Below, piece after piece: positions 17,362-27,857 of a stretch of DNA of 64,000 nt. The notes below the pieces were generated by a model. It saw only the letters and a list, made by a program, of their open reading frames with translations. It was not told the origin of the DNA and did no database searches. The DNA comes from Pseudomonas sichuanensis (GTDB taxonomy: Bacteria; Pseudomonadota; Gammaproteobacteria; Pseudomonadales; Pseudomonadaceae): contig NZ_QKVM01000028.1 in the NCBI RefSeq assembly GCF_003231305.1, forward strand, positions 1 through 64,000, given 5' to 3'. The translations under genes and the position numbers were made by a program. The stretch's first letter is position 1; the number at the start of each line of letters is the position of its first letter.

Positions 17362-18510
17362 ATGAGCAGCACCTTCTTCATCCCCGCCGTGAACATCATG
17401 GGCATCGACTGCCTGGACGAAGCCATGGCCGCCATCGCCGGCTACGGCCTGCGCAAGGCGTTGATCGTGACCGACCAGGGCCTGGCCCGCGCAGGCGTGG
17501 CCGAACGCATCGCCGGAATGCTGGCCATGCGCGATATCGATTCGGTGGTGTTCGATGGCGCCAAGCCCAACCCGAGCATCGCCAATGTCGAGGCCGGCCT
17601 GGCCGTGCTGCAGCGCGAGCGTTGCGACTGCGTGGTCTCGCTCGGTGGTGGTTCGCCCCATGACTGCGCCAAGGGCATTGCGCTGTGCGCCACCAACGGC
17701 GGACATATCAGCGACTACGAAGGGGTGGACCGCTCGAGCAAGCCGCAACTGCCGCTGATCGCCATCAACACCACCGCCGGCACCGCCAGCGAAATGACCC
17801 GCTTCTGCATCATCACCGACGAGGCGCGCCACGTGAAAATGGCCATCGTCGACCGCAACGTCACGCCTATCCTGTCGGTCAACGACCCGGCGCTGATGGT
17901 CGGCATGCCCAAGTCGCTGACCGCCGCCACTGGCATGGACGCGCTGACCCACGCCATCGAAGCCTATGTGTCGACTGCTGCCACGCCGATCACCGACGCC
18001 TGCGCGCTCAAGGCCATCAGCCTGATCAGCGACAACCTGCGCCAGGCGGTGGCCGACGGCAGCGACCTGCAGGCCCGGGAGAACATGGCTTACGCCCAGT
18101 TCCTTGCCGGCATGGCCTTCAACAACGCCTCCCTGGGGTATGTGCATGCCATGGCGCACCAGTTGGGCGGTTACTACGACTTGCCCCACGGTGTGTGCAA
18201 TGCCGTGCTGCTGCCCCATGTGCAACGCTTCAATGCCAAGACCAGCGCCGCGCGCCTGCGCGACGTGGCCAAGGCCATGGGCGTGAAAGTCTGCGGGCTG
18301 GAGGCGGAGCAGGGGGCCGGCGCGGCGATCTCTGCCATCGAGCACCTGGCGGTAGCGATCGGCATCCCGGCCGGGCTCGCCGAGTTGGGGGCGAAGGTTG
18401 AGGATGTGCCGGTGTTGGCGGCCAATGCGCTGAAGGATGCCTGTGGGTTGACCAATCCGCGGGTGGCCAGCCAGGCGGAGATCGAGGCGATCTTCAAGGC
18501 GGCGTTTTAG
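17362..18510 (+). CDS. Iron-containing (group III) alcohol dehydrogenase
   Basis: A 382-residue NAD(P)-dependent alcohol dehydrogenase of the Fe-ADH family, the same length as Zymomonas AdhB and E. coli YiaY. The nucleotide-binding GGGSPHDCAKG and the metal ligands are visible: Asp in NDPALMVGMP, His in GMDALTHAIEAY, and the two His of VHAMAHQLGGYYDLPHGVCNA. A strong ribosome-binding site (GAGAGGA) precedes the ATG. It stands alone between two sigma-54 activators. It could reduce or oxidise an alcohol/aldehyde pair linked to the neighbouring amine-to-aldehyde pathway, but nothing in the sequence fixes the substrate. Confidence 0.92.
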   Translation: MSSTFFIPAVNIMGIDCLDEAMAAIAGYGLRKALIVTDQGLARAGVAERIAGMLAMRDIDSVVFDGAKPNPSIANVEAGLAVLQRERCDCVVSLGGGSPHDCAKGIALCATNGGHISDYEGVDRSSKPQLPLIAINTTAGTASEMTRFCIITDEARHVKMAIVDRNVTPILSVNDPALMVGMPKSLTAATGMDALTHAIEAYVSTAATPITDACALKAISLISDNLRQAVADGSDLQARENMAYAQFLAGMAFNNASLGYVHAMAHQLGGYYDLPHGVCNAVLLPHVQRFNAKTSAARLRDVAKAMGVKVCGLEAEQGAGAAISAIEHLAVAIGIPAGLAELGAKVEDVPVLAANALKDACGLTNPRVASQAEIEAIFKAAF

Positions 18511-18554
18511 GCGCGGGGGATTGAGTGAGGGCTTGCAGGTACTTGCCGGTATTT

Positions 18555-18660
18555 TTGCAGCGCCTATGAGATCGAGCGCTGCAAAGCTATCGCCCTACAC
18601 CTGGCGGCCCCCATGCAATCCCACTTGAGAGCGCCGCAAACCTTACGCCCTACACCCCTT
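18555..18660. repeat. Degenerate REP-like palindromic element (GAGATCGAGCG family)
   Basis: The segment GCAGCGCCTATGAGATCGAG, closing with GCGCTGC, is a degenerate copy of the perfect palindrome at 61615-61666, which shares the GAGATCGAGCG core. Two related GC-rich stretches ending in CGCCCTACACC follow. It lies between the alcohol dehydrogenase and the sigma-54 activator gene. Confidence 0.5.
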
Positions 18661-18761
18661 TTTGCCTGCCCCCCTGATGACGGCCGAAGAATTCTGACGC
18701 ACACTGCCGAAAATTCCGATGCCCGATGCCCCGCCTTGCCGGGGCACAGCTGGAGCACGCA

Positions 18762-20675
<1,914 letters not shown>

Positions 20676-20678
20676 ACC

Positions 20679-22406
20679 ATGGGCGGACTGTTCTCACGCT
20701 TGATCGAATCGAGTGACCCGGTGCTGATGCGCCAGGCCCTGGCCTGGCTGTACGGTTTCGTGCGCCCGCAGCGGCGTGCCATCGGCGTATTGCTGGGGTT
20801 GTCGCTGGGCGCTTCGTTGCTGGCCCTGGCGCAACCCTGGCTGGTCAAGACCCTGATCGACGAGGGCCTGCTGGCCAAGGATTACCAGACCCTCTGGCAC
20901 ATGGCCGCGATCATGATCGGCGCCGGCCTGCTCGGCACCGTGCTGGCGGGGGTGAACCGCTACCTGCACACGCGGCTGTCCGGGCGCATCCTGTTCGCCC
21001 TGCGCGATGACCTGTACCGGCATCTGCAGCAGCTGTCGCCGACCTTCTACGGGCGGCGGCGCACCGGCGATATCCTTTCGCGGCTGGACGGTGACGTCGC
21101 CGAGATCCAGCGCTTTGCCGTGGACTCGCTGTTCTCGGCAGTGTCGGCGGTGATCGGCCTGGTCGGCGCGCTGGCCCTGATGTTGCTGTTGTCCTGGCAA
21201 CTGTCGTTGCTGCTGGCGCTGCTCATCCCGCTGGAAGTGCTGTGGCTGCGCTGGATGCGGCGCAAGGTGGAGCGCGAGGTGCGCAGCCTGCGCGAGCGCT
21301 CGGCGGACGTGTCGTCGTTCCTGGTCGAAACACTGCCGGCGATGAAGTTCATCCAGGCCGCCGGCCAGCAGCGCCGCGAGGCCGAGCGCCTGGAAGGCCT
21401 GGGGCAGGGCTACATGAGCCAGCTGCTGAAGGTGCAGCTCACCGAATTCTTCACCCAGGCGGTGCCCGGCACCCTGACCTCGTGGTGCCGCGCCTGCGCC
21501 TTCCTGGTCGGCGGCTGGTGGGTGATCCAAGGCACCTGGCAGCTCGGCGCACTGATCGCGTTTTCCACTTACCTGGGCATGGCGGTCGGGCCCGTGCAGA
21601 GCCTGCTGGGGCTGTACGTGGCGGTGCAGCGCATGGCCGTGAGCCTGGGGCGGGTGATGGAGCTCAAGCGCGAGCCTGTCGCGGTCCAGCCAGCCGAAGC
21701 GCCGCAGCCCATCGCCGACGGACCCGGCGAATTGCGCCTGGAGGCGTTGCATTTTGCCCACGATGAGCGCCAGGGCGGCGTGCTGCGCGGCGTCGACGCC
21801 AGCCTGCCTGGCGGGCTCAAGGTTGCCATCAGCGGCGCCTCGGGCGTCGGCAAATCGACCCTGATCGACCTGCTGCAGCGGTTCTACGATCCCGATGCCG
21901 GGCGCATCCTGCTCGATGGCATCGACCTGCGCCAACTCGATTTGCAGGCCTTGCGCCGGCGCATCGCGGTGGTCAGCCAGGACATCGTGCTGTTCCGTGG
22001 CACCCTGGCGCAGAACCTCGCCTACAGCACGCCCGAAGCGACCCGTGAACAGCTCGAAACCGTGGTGCGCCTGACCCGCCTGGACACTCTGGTCGGCAGC
22101 TTGCCGCTGGGCCTGGACGGCATGCTCGGCGAGCGTGGCCAGCAGCTGTCCGGTGGCCAGAAGCAACGCATCGCCATCGCCCGGGCGCTGCTGCAGCAAC
22201 CGGCGATCCTGGTGCTCGATGAGGCCACCTCGGCGGTGGACGAAGCCACCGAGCGCGAGGTGATCGCCGCCATCGACCAGCTGTTCGCCGGGCGCACGCG
22301 CATTCTGATCAGCCACCGCGCCTCGACCTTGGCCGATGCCGATGTGCACCTGCACTTGAGCGACGGCCTGCTGCGCATCAGGGAGCCGGCCGGGCATGAC
22401 CAGTGA
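20679..22406 (+). CDS. qhpF: QhpF-type ABC exporter for quinohemoprotein amine dehydrogenase maturation
   Basis: A 575-residue half-transporter: six transmembrane helices in the first 320 residues, then one ATPase domain with Walker A GASGVGKST, Q-loop VVSQD, signature LSGGQKQR, Walker B ILVLDEATS and switch His in ISHRAST. In Paracoccus, QhpF is the ABC protein needed to form active quinohemoprotein amine dehydrogenase, probably exporting the small gamma subunit to the periplasm. The gene overlaps qhpE downstream by 11 bases. Sequence alone would allow a general lipid/peptide exporter; the assignment rests on the qhpF-qhpE-qhpG order beside peaA-peaD. Confidence 0.85.
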   Translation: MGGLFSRLIESSDPVLMRQALAWLYGFVRPQRRAIGVLLGLSLGASLLALAQPWLVKTLIDEGLLAKDYQTLWHMAAIMIGAGLLGTVLAGVNRYLHTRLSGRILFALRDDLYRHLQQLSPTFYGRRRTGDILSRLDGDVAEIQRFAVDSLFSAVSAVIGLVGALALMLLLSWQLSLLLALLIPLEVLWLRWMRRKVEREVRSLRERSADVSSFLVETLPAMKFIQAAGQQRREAERLEGLGQGYMSQLLKVQLTEFFTQAVPGTLTSWCRACAFLVGGWWVIQGTWQLGALIAFSTYLGMAVGPVQSLLGLYVAVQRMAVSLGRVMELKREPVAVQPAEAPQPIADGPGELRLEALHFAHDERQGGVLRGVDASLPGGLKVAISGASGVGKSTLIDLLQRFYDPDAGRILLDGIDLRQLDLQALRRRIAVVSQDIVLFRGTLAQNLAYSTPEATREQLETVVRLTRLDTLVGSLPLGLDGMLGERGQQLSGGQKQRIAIARALLQQPAILVLDEATSAVDEATEREVIAAIDQLFAGRTRILISHRASTLADADVHLHLSDGLLRIREPAGHDQ

Positions 22407-23073
22407 ACTGCGCGTTGGCCTGATCGACAGCGGCTGCTCGCCCGGGCAAGACGCCCTGCTGCTCGACGCCCGGCGCTTCTGGCTGGCGGACGGCGTGTTG
22501 CAGGAAGGCGAAGCGCTGCCCGATGCCCTTGGCCATGGCAGCGCCGTGCTCGAGCGTATTCGCGGTGAGGCCGGTGCCATGCCGCTGCTGCTGGCCCAGG
22601 TGTTCGACCGTCAGTGGAGCACCAGCGCCCTGCAAGTGGCTGCCGCGCTGCTGTGGCTGGTGGAGCAGGGTGCCGGCGTGATCAACCTGAGCCTGGGCCT
22701 GCACCAGGACCGCCCGGTGCTGCGCCAGGCCTGTGCCGAAGCCCAGGCCGCCGGTGTGCTGTTGTGTGCCGCAAGCCCGGCGCGGGGCGAACCGGTGTAT
22801 CCGGCAAGCTACCCGGGGGTGATTCGGGTAACGGGCGATGCCCGCTGCGCGCCGGGTGAATGGTCATGGCTGGGCACCGCCCAGGCCGATTTCGGCGCGC
22901 ATGTCGGCACCACCGGCGGGGCGGGTGCCAGCCTTGCCTGTGGCGCGTTCAGCGGTCGGGTCGCTGCCGTATTGCGCAAGCGGCCCGAGCTGGAACACCT
23001 GGCGTTGGTCCACTGGCTCAAGCACCACGCGGCGTTCATAGGCCCGGAGCGCAAGGGCCAGGCCGATGGCTGA
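22396..23073 (+). CDS. qhpE: QhpE subtilisin-like protease that removes the QhpC leader
   Basis: A 225-residue minimal cytoplasmic subtilase with no signal peptide or propeptide. The triad is visible: Asp11 in GLIDSGC, His47 in LGHGSAV and Ser179 in GAGASLACG. The family's YPASYPGVIRVT block is intact, but the segment that normally holds the oxyanion-hole Asn (AAGN) reads CAASPARG, without Asn. In Paracoccus, QhpE cleaves the 28-residue leader from the crosslinked gamma subunit before export. It overlaps qhpF by 11 bases and qhpG by 8, indicating tight translational coupling. Confidence 0.88.
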   Translation: MTSELRVGLIDSGCSPGQDALLLDARRFWLADGVLQEGEALPDALGHGSAVLERIRGEAGAMPLLLAQVFDRQWSTSALQVAAALLWLVEQGAGVINLSLGLHQDRPVLRQACAEAQAAGVLLCAASPARGEPVYPASYPGVIRVTGDARCAPGEWSWLGTAQADFGAHVGTTGGAGASLACGAFSGRVAAVLRKRPELEHLALVHWLKHHAAFIGPERKGQADG

Positions 23074-24364
23074 CGCGCGCATTGTGGTACTCGGTGCGGG
23101 CCCTGCCGGCGCCGCCACGGCGCTGGGGCTGCGGCGCCTGGGTTATGCCGTGACCGTGGTCAGCGACTGGCGCCGCTTTGCCGCCATCGAAGGGGTTTCC
23201 CAGCGCGTGCTCGACGGGTTGCGGCATGCCGGGCTGGGCGCAGCACTCGCGCAGGCCACCACCCCCGCTGAGCGGCAGGTGCACTGGAATGCTGAACAAC
23301 TGCGCCTGAACCAGGAGTGCTTGCTCGACCGCCAGCGTTTCGACCGTGCGTTGCGTGACGACCTGCGCCGGGCCGGGGTCGAGCTGATCGAAGGCCGGGT
23401 GCGCGAGGTGCTGCGCGATGGCGGCCACCGGGTGCGCCTGGACGATGGCCAGGTCGTGCATGGCGACTTTCTGGTCGAGGCCCGTGGCCGCCAGGCGCCG
23501 CTGGCCGAGGGGCGTCTGCGCGGGCCGGAGACCGTCAGCCTGCTGAACCTCTGGCAGGGCACGCCAGGGCCAGCGGCCTCGGCCGTGGAGAGCCTGGACG
23601 ATGGCTGGGCGTGGATGGCGCGGCTGGCCGATGGCCGTTGCTACTGGCAAATCACGTTGGATGCAGGTACGGCCAGCCTGCCGGGCAAGGCGCAGCTGGC
23701 GGCGTATTGCGCCGAACGCCGACGTGGTTCGGCGCAGGTGCGGGCGATCTTCGATCAACAGGCCTTCGCCCCCGCGCAGGTGCATGCCCGTAGCAGCACG
23801 GCGATCCTGGCCGGCAGCTGCGCAGGCGACGATTGGCTGCGGGTGGGGGATGCGGCGATGGCGGTGGACCCGCTGTCGGGCAATGGGATTTTCCAATCGT
23901 TGTCGTCGGCGTTGCAGGCGCCGGTGGTGATCAACACCTTGTTGCAGCGCCCTGAGTGCGCCGCTCTGGCGCAACGTTTTCATCAGGAACGTATCGAGCA
24001 GCTGTTCCTGCGCTTTGCCCGCATTGGCCGGGACTTTTATGCCCAGGAGCAGTCGCGGGCGACCGGCGCGTTCTGGGCTGCGCGCCGCACGTGGCCGGAT
24101 GCGCAGCCGATCCATGCGCAGGCCGCCTGGAGCGCGGTGACGGTGGAGCGTCGGCCGGTGTTGCGCGATGGCTTCGTGGAGGAGGCCGAGGTGGTGGTGA
24201 CGGCAGACCAGCCGTTGGGGGTGTGGCACCTGCAAGGGGTTGAGCTGGCGCCTGTGGTTCGTGGAGTAAGGGCTGGGCTGTCGCTGCAGGCGTTGTTGCG
24301 CGATCGGTCTGCACAGCAGCAGATGATGGTGCGGCGGTGGCTGTTGGAACAGGGGTGTTCTTGA
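23066..24364 (+). CDS. qhpG: QhpG FAD-dependent monooxygenase (tryptophan hydroxylase for CTQ cofactor)
   Basis: A 432-residue flavoprotein with the N-terminal dinucleotide-binding motif GAGPAGAATALGLRRLGY, an FAD-contacting GDAAMAVDPLSGNGI motif typical of flavin monooxygenases, and ARGRQAP between them. In Paracoccus, QhpG hydroxylates the tryptophan of the crosslinked QhpC peptide on the way to cysteine tryptophylquinone. It is last in the regulator-qhpF-qhpE-qhpG operon, whose end is marked by a REP palindrome 6 bases after the stop. Alternative reading: a tryptophan-halogenase-like flavoprotein of unrelated role, unlikely given the context. Confidence 0.87.
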   Translation: MADARIVVLGAGPAGAATALGLRRLGYAVTVVSDWRRFAAIEGVSQRVLDGLRHAGLGAALAQATTPAERQVHWNAEQLRLNQECLLDRQRFDRALRDDLRRAGVELIEGRVREVLRDGGHRVRLDDGQVVHGDFLVEARGRQAPLAEGRLRGPETVSLLNLWQGTPGPAASAVESLDDGWAWMARLADGRCYWQITLDAGTASLPGKAQLAAYCAERRRGSAQVRAIFDQQAFAPAQVHARSSTAILAGSCAGDDWLRVGDAAMAVDPLSGNGIFQSLSSALQAPVVINTLLQRPECAALAQRFHQERIEQLFLRFARIGRDFYAQEQSRATGAFWAARRTWPDAQPIHAQAAWSAVTVERRPVLRDGFVEEAEVVVTADQPLGVWHLQGVELAPVVRGVRAGLSLQALLRDRSAQQQMMVRRWLLEQGCS

Positions 24365-24370
24365 GACTGT

Positions 24371-24474
24371 GGGGCCGCTACGCGGCCCTTTCGCGGCACA
24401 AGGCCGCTCCTACAGGGGACCGCGAGCACCTGTAGGAGCGGCCTTGTGCCGCGAAAGGGCTGCAGCGCAGCCCC
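24371..24474. repeat. Paired REP palindrome (BIME-like)
   Basis: Two 31-base arms, 24386-24416 and 24429-24459, are exact reverse complements, with GGAGCGGCCTTGTGCCGCG as core and a 12-base loop; outer GGGGCCGC/GCAGCCCC flanks extend the pairing imperfectly. It lies between convergent qhpG and the porin gene and could act as a bidirectional terminator or mRNA-stabilising structure. Confidence 0.9.
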
Positions 24475-24485
24475 AGGATCTGCAA

Positions 24486-25799
24486 TCAGAAGAAGGTCCC
24501 GACCACCAGCTGCAGATAGGTCCCGGTATCCCGGCTGCCCAGTTGCACCCCGCCGTTGTCGGCATTGCGCTCAGGTTTGTAGAACCCCACCAACGGGCTG
24601 ATCAGCCAGTGCTCGTTGACCATCCATTCCAGATACAGGTCCAACTCGCGCCCACCGAGATTGCCCTTGTCGGTGCTCAGCGGGTCAAAGTCGAAATACA
24701 GCGCGCCCACGGTCAGGCCCTCACTGGGCTTGGCCTTGAGCGCCACATGATGGACTTGGCTGTTGCTGTTGAACGGCCCGGCATAGTTGGCCGCCACTTC
24801 GCCCTGGAACCAGGTGCCATAGCCGCGGCTCAGGCCATAGTACAGCGGGTCGAAGTGTTCCGAGAAACGGCTGTAGCGGTAGGTGGCAGTGGGTGACCAG
24901 GGCAGGCCGGAGAAGGTCCAGTTGCCCTCCAGGTACCACGCATCCTCACGCCCGCCGGTGCGGTCCTGGGTGACATATTCCGCTGCCAGCTCCAGGTCCT
25001 TCACCCCCAGGTTGCCGCGCCCGCGCAGGCTCACCGTGTCCATGCCGTCACGGTGCTCCAGGCCCAGAATCTCGGCGTAGCGACGGTCCACGTCCAGGCC
25101 GTGGATCCAGCTCAGGCCGACGGTGCCGGCGTCGGCCACATGCTCAAGGTTGGCCACGGCCATGGCGCTGTCGGCCTGGAAGTGGTTGTCGGACTTGAGC
25201 CACATCAGGTCGCCGCGCCAGCCCTGCTTGCCGCCCAGGCGCAGCACGGCGGTGCGGTCGAAGGCCTTGCGCGCGGCCAGGTAATAGGCGCCGCCCCGGT
25301 CGAAGTTGGCGCCCAGGTCGACGTTGCCGGCGTTGACCGGGTCGCCCTGGATCAGGAAACCATCGCCCAGGGTGACCAGCTGGCGGCCGCCGGAGATATC
25401 GATGCCGTCTTCGCCCAGCGCCGGGAACAGGCTGCCGGAGCGCCAGCCCAGGTACAGGTCTTCGACGGCGGTGCGGCGTTCGTCGCCTTGGGTGAAACCG
25501 GCGGCGTCGCCATCGCCCCAGGTGGCGGAACTGAGCAGGCTGAACGCGCCGTAGAGCGCGCCGCTGTCGGCGATGGCCTGGCTGGCGCTGAGGCCGTACT
25601 TGACGTAGCCCTCGCGCCAGTTGCTGCTGCCGGGCTGGCGGTTGCCGAACTGGTTGAAGCTCTCGTCGCTGTGGAAGATGCCGAACAGGGCTTCGAGGTT
25701 GGCGTTCAGGGTGCTGCCGTTGTGGTTGTACAGCTCGTAGGCTTGGCTGGCGGGTGCGCTCAACAGCAGGGCCAATGTGCAGGCGAGTGTGTGCCTCAT
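24486..25799 (-). CDS. Outer-membrane beta-barrel porin of the amine locus
   Basis: A 437-residue exported protein: signal peptide (about 1-20, ending ASQA), then amphipathic strands with alternating aromatic residues and a C-terminal strand ending in Phe (LQLVVGTFF), the usual outer-membrane barrel signal. I do not place it firmly in OprD or another named family. It probably lets amines or their acids through the outer membrane. I chose the ATG at 25799, which has GGAG 6 bases upstream; the ATG at 25811 lacks one. It follows the aldehyde dehydrogenase gene on the same strand after 119 bases containing a REP pair, so it may be expressed from the same sigma-54 promoter. Confidence 0.82.
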   Translation of the reverse strand: MRHTLACTLALLLSAPASQAYELYNHNGSTLNANLEALFGIFHSDESFNQFGNRQPGSSNWREGYVKYGLSASQAIADSGALYGAFSLLSSATWGDGDAAGFTQGDERRTAVEDLYLGWRSGSLFPALGEDGIDISGGRQLVTLGDGFLIQGDPVNAGNVDLGANFDRGGAYYLAARKAFDRTAVLRLGGKQGWRGDLMWLKSDNHFQADSAMAVANLEHVADAGTVGLSWIHGLDVDRRYAEILGLEHRDGMDTVSLRGRGNLGVKDLELAAEYVTQDRTGGREDAWYLEGNWTFSGLPWSPTATYRYSRFSEHFDPLYYGLSRGYGTWFQGEVAANYAGPFNSNSQVHHVALKAKPSEGLTVGALYFDFDPLSTDKGNLGGRELDLYLEWMVNEHWLISPLVGFYKPERNADNGGVQLGSRDTGTYLQLVVGTFF

Positions 25800-25847
25800 G
25801 GTGTGCTCCATGTTTTTGTTGTTTTTGAGGTGGCATGTGCCGGCCCT

Positions 25848-25906
25848 ATCGCGGGTCAAGCCCGCTCCCACGAGTTAATGCGTGGGAGCGGGCTTGCCCC
25901 GCGATG
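25848..25906. repeat. Paired REP palindrome
   Basis: ATCGCGGGTCAAGCCCGCTC followed by CCACG, and its near-perfect inverse ending CCCCGCGATG, are separated by 8 bases. It lies between the aldehyde dehydrogenase stop and the porin start on the same strand, where it could stabilise the upstream message. Confidence 0.9.
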
Positions 25907-25918
25907 AGTCCATAAGAT

Positions 25919-27412
25919 TCAGAGCTTGATCAGCACCGACTTGAGCTCGGTGTAATGCTCGATCGCCGCCGCGCCCATCTCGCGGCCGACGCCCGAGAGC
26001 TTGTAGCCGCCAAACGGCAGCGCCGGGTCCAGGGCGCTGTGGCAGTTGACCCAGACCGAACCGGACTTGATCCGCGGGATCATCCGGTGCACCGCGGCCA
26101 GGTCGTTGGACCAGATGCTCGCGCCCAGCCCGTAGGGGTTGTCGTTGGCCATGCGCACCACCTCGTCGATGTCGTCGAACGGCATGGCCACCAGCACCGG
26201 GCCGAAGATCTCTTCCTGCACCAGGCGGTGGCGCTGGTCGACATCGACGATCACCGTCGGCTTGACGAAGTAGCCCGGGCCGAAGCCTTCGCCACCGCAG
26301 GCGATGGTGGCGCCCAACTCGCGGCCCAGTTCGATGTAGCCGGTGACCCGGTCCTGCTGCTTGGCCGAGATCAGCGGGCCCATCTGCACCGACGGGTCCA
26401 GGCCGTTGCCCAGCTTCATGCCGTTGGCGATGCCGGCGATGTCGGCCACCACGTTGTCGAAATGCTTGCGGTGCACGTACAGGCGCGAGCCTGCGCAGCA
26501 CACCTGGCCCTGGTTGAAGAAGATCGCGGTGGCGGCACCGGCGGCGGCTTCCTGCAGGTTGGCGTCGGGCATGACGATGGTTGGCGACTTGCCGCCCAGC
26601 TCCAGGGTGACGCGGGTCATGTTGTCCATGGCCGCCTTGCCGATCAGCTTGCCGACCTCGGTGGAACCGGTGAAGGTCAACTTGTCGACGCCGGGGTGGC
26701 GGCTCAGGGCGGCGCCGGCGTTCAGGCCCGTGCCGGTGACCACGTTGAATACCCCGGCCGGGTAGCCGGCTTCGTCCACCAGTTCGGCGAGCTTGAGTGC
26801 GGTCAGCGGGGTTTCGTCGGCGGGCTTCAACACCATGGTGCAGCCGGTGGCCAGGGCCGGGCCGAGCTTCCAGCAGGCCAGCAGCAACGGGAAGTTCCAG
26901 GCGACGATGGCACCGACCACGCCCACGGCTTCGCGGCGCACGAAACCATGGAACTGGTCGTTGGGCATCAGCGGCAGCGAGGGCTCGACCGTGCTGCCTT
27001 CGACCTTGGTGGCCCAACCGGCCATGTAGCGCAGGAAGTCGATGGCCAGTTGCACGTCCATCACCTGCGCCACGGCGGCGCTCTTGCCGTTGTTCAGGCA
27101 TTCCAGTTCGGCCAGCTGCTGGGCGTCGCGCTGCATCAGGTCGGCAAGGCGCCACAGCAGGTTCTGCCGTTCACGCGGGCGAGTGCGACTCCAGGCCGAA
27201 TCGTCGAAGGCCTGGCGCGCGGCGCGCACGGCGCGGTCGACATCCTCCGGGTCGGCCGCGGGCACCTCGCCAAGGACTTCGCCGGTGGCCGGGTTGCGAA
27301 AACTCAAGGTGCGACCGCTGGCGGCGTCCTGCCAGTCGGCGCCGATGCGCATCCTGAGCTTGCGGGCGAGGAAGTCGCGGGTGGCGGGGAGGATCGGCAG
27401 TTCGGAATGCAT
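25919..27412 (-). CDS. peaE: Phenylacetaldehyde-type NAD-dependent aldehyde dehydrogenase
   Basis: A 497-residue class I/II aldehyde dehydrogenase. The general-base glutamate is in TLELGGKSP, the catalytic cysteine in FFNQGQVCCAGSR, and the NAD-binding FTGSTEVGK is present. Length is standard. In the pea pathway of P. putida this enzyme oxidises the phenylacetaldehyde made by the amine dehydrogenase to phenylacetate. I chose the ATG at 27412 (family-like MHSELPILPATRDF), with AAGAGG about 10 bases upstream; an ATG at 27433 is in frame but has no ribosome-binding site. A near-consensus sigma-54 promoter sits 40-55 bases upstream. It is divergent from peaA. Confidence 0.9.
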   Translation of the reverse strand: MHSELPILPATRDFLARKLRMRIGADWQDAASGRTLSFRNPATGEVLGEVPAADPEDVDRAVRAARQAFDDSAWSRTRPRERQNLLWRLADLMQRDAQQLAELECLNNGKSAAVAQVMDVQLAIDFLRYMAGWATKVEGSTVEPSLPLMPNDQFHGFVRREAVGVVGAIVAWNFPLLLACWKLGPALATGCTMVLKPADETPLTALKLAELVDEAGYPAGVFNVVTGTGLNAGAALSRHPGVDKLTFTGSTEVGKLIGKAAMDNMTRVTLELGGKSPTIVMPDANLQEAAAGAATAIFFNQGQVCCAGSRLYVHRKHFDNVVADIAGIANGMKLGNGLDPSVQMGPLISAKQQDRVTGYIELGRELGATIACGGEGFGPGYFVKPTVIVDVDQRHRLVQEEIFGPVLVAMPFDDIDEVVRMANDNPYGLGASIWSNDLAAVHRMIPRIKSGSVWVNCHSALDPALPFGGYKLSGVGREMGAAAIEHYTELKSVLIKL

Positions 27413-27451
27413 GGGGGCGGTGCCTCTTGTCATGGTTGTGACCAGGGCTGG

Positions 27452-27467
27452 GGCAATGGGCGTGCCA
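27452..27467 (-). promoter_or_regulatory. Sigma-54 promoter for peaE
   Basis: On the minus strand the sequence is TGGCACGCCCATTGCC: the -24 element TGGCACG, four bases, and the -12 element TTGC. GG and GC are 10 bases apart, as required. The start point would be near 27441, giving a leader of about 30 bases. This is the best sigma-54 match I found in the window. Confidence 0.85.
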
Positions 27468-27767
27468 AAGGGCTCGGATGCCTGGCAAGGCCCGGCTGGC
27501 GGTGGTTTTTGCCGGGTTGGGAGTTAAAGGAATCAGGGGTGATCTGTTGCATATTGAGATCGGGTGAGACGGCATGCGATACACATGGCTATGTGTTCGG
27601 CTCTAGGGTGCTAGGGCCGCACGGCGGCCCCGGCATTACCAGCTCCGGCGGTTGTCTCAAGGTGAAACACCCAGTCGCGAAATGGGACGTTCACCTACAA
27701 TTCCAATCGCTGGCCCATACCCGCAAAACCCAGGCAACTCGCTGATCTAAAACATTTTTGCTGCAAC

Positions 27768-27783
27768 TGGCACACTTCCTGTA
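27768..27783 (+). promoter_or_regulatory. Candidate sigma-54 promoter for peaA
   Basis: TGGCACACTTCCTGTA has a perfect -24 half (TGGCAC) and correct spacing, but the -12 half reads CTGT instead of TTGC. It lies about 75 bases before the peaA start and after an AT-rich stretch. It is weaker than the divergent peaE site. Confidence 0.45.
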
Positions 27784-27857
27784 TCGCAACTGTCACATGC
27801 ACACCGCAGTACCCAAGCGTGCAATAACGATAAGAACAACACCGTGGAGGTCTGACC

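Larger units (their letters stand above)
27434..27857. other. Divergent regulatory region between peaE and peaA, 424 bases
   Basis: The region contains a near-consensus sigma-54 promoter for peaE at 27452-27467, a weaker candidate for peaA at 27768-27783, and about 300 bases between them with room for activator sites. A GC-rich segment (27600-27660) and an AT-rich stretch just upstream of 27768 are visible. I see no coding frame that continues a gene. The peaA ribosome-binding site (GTGGAGGTC) is at its right end. Confidence 0.75.
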
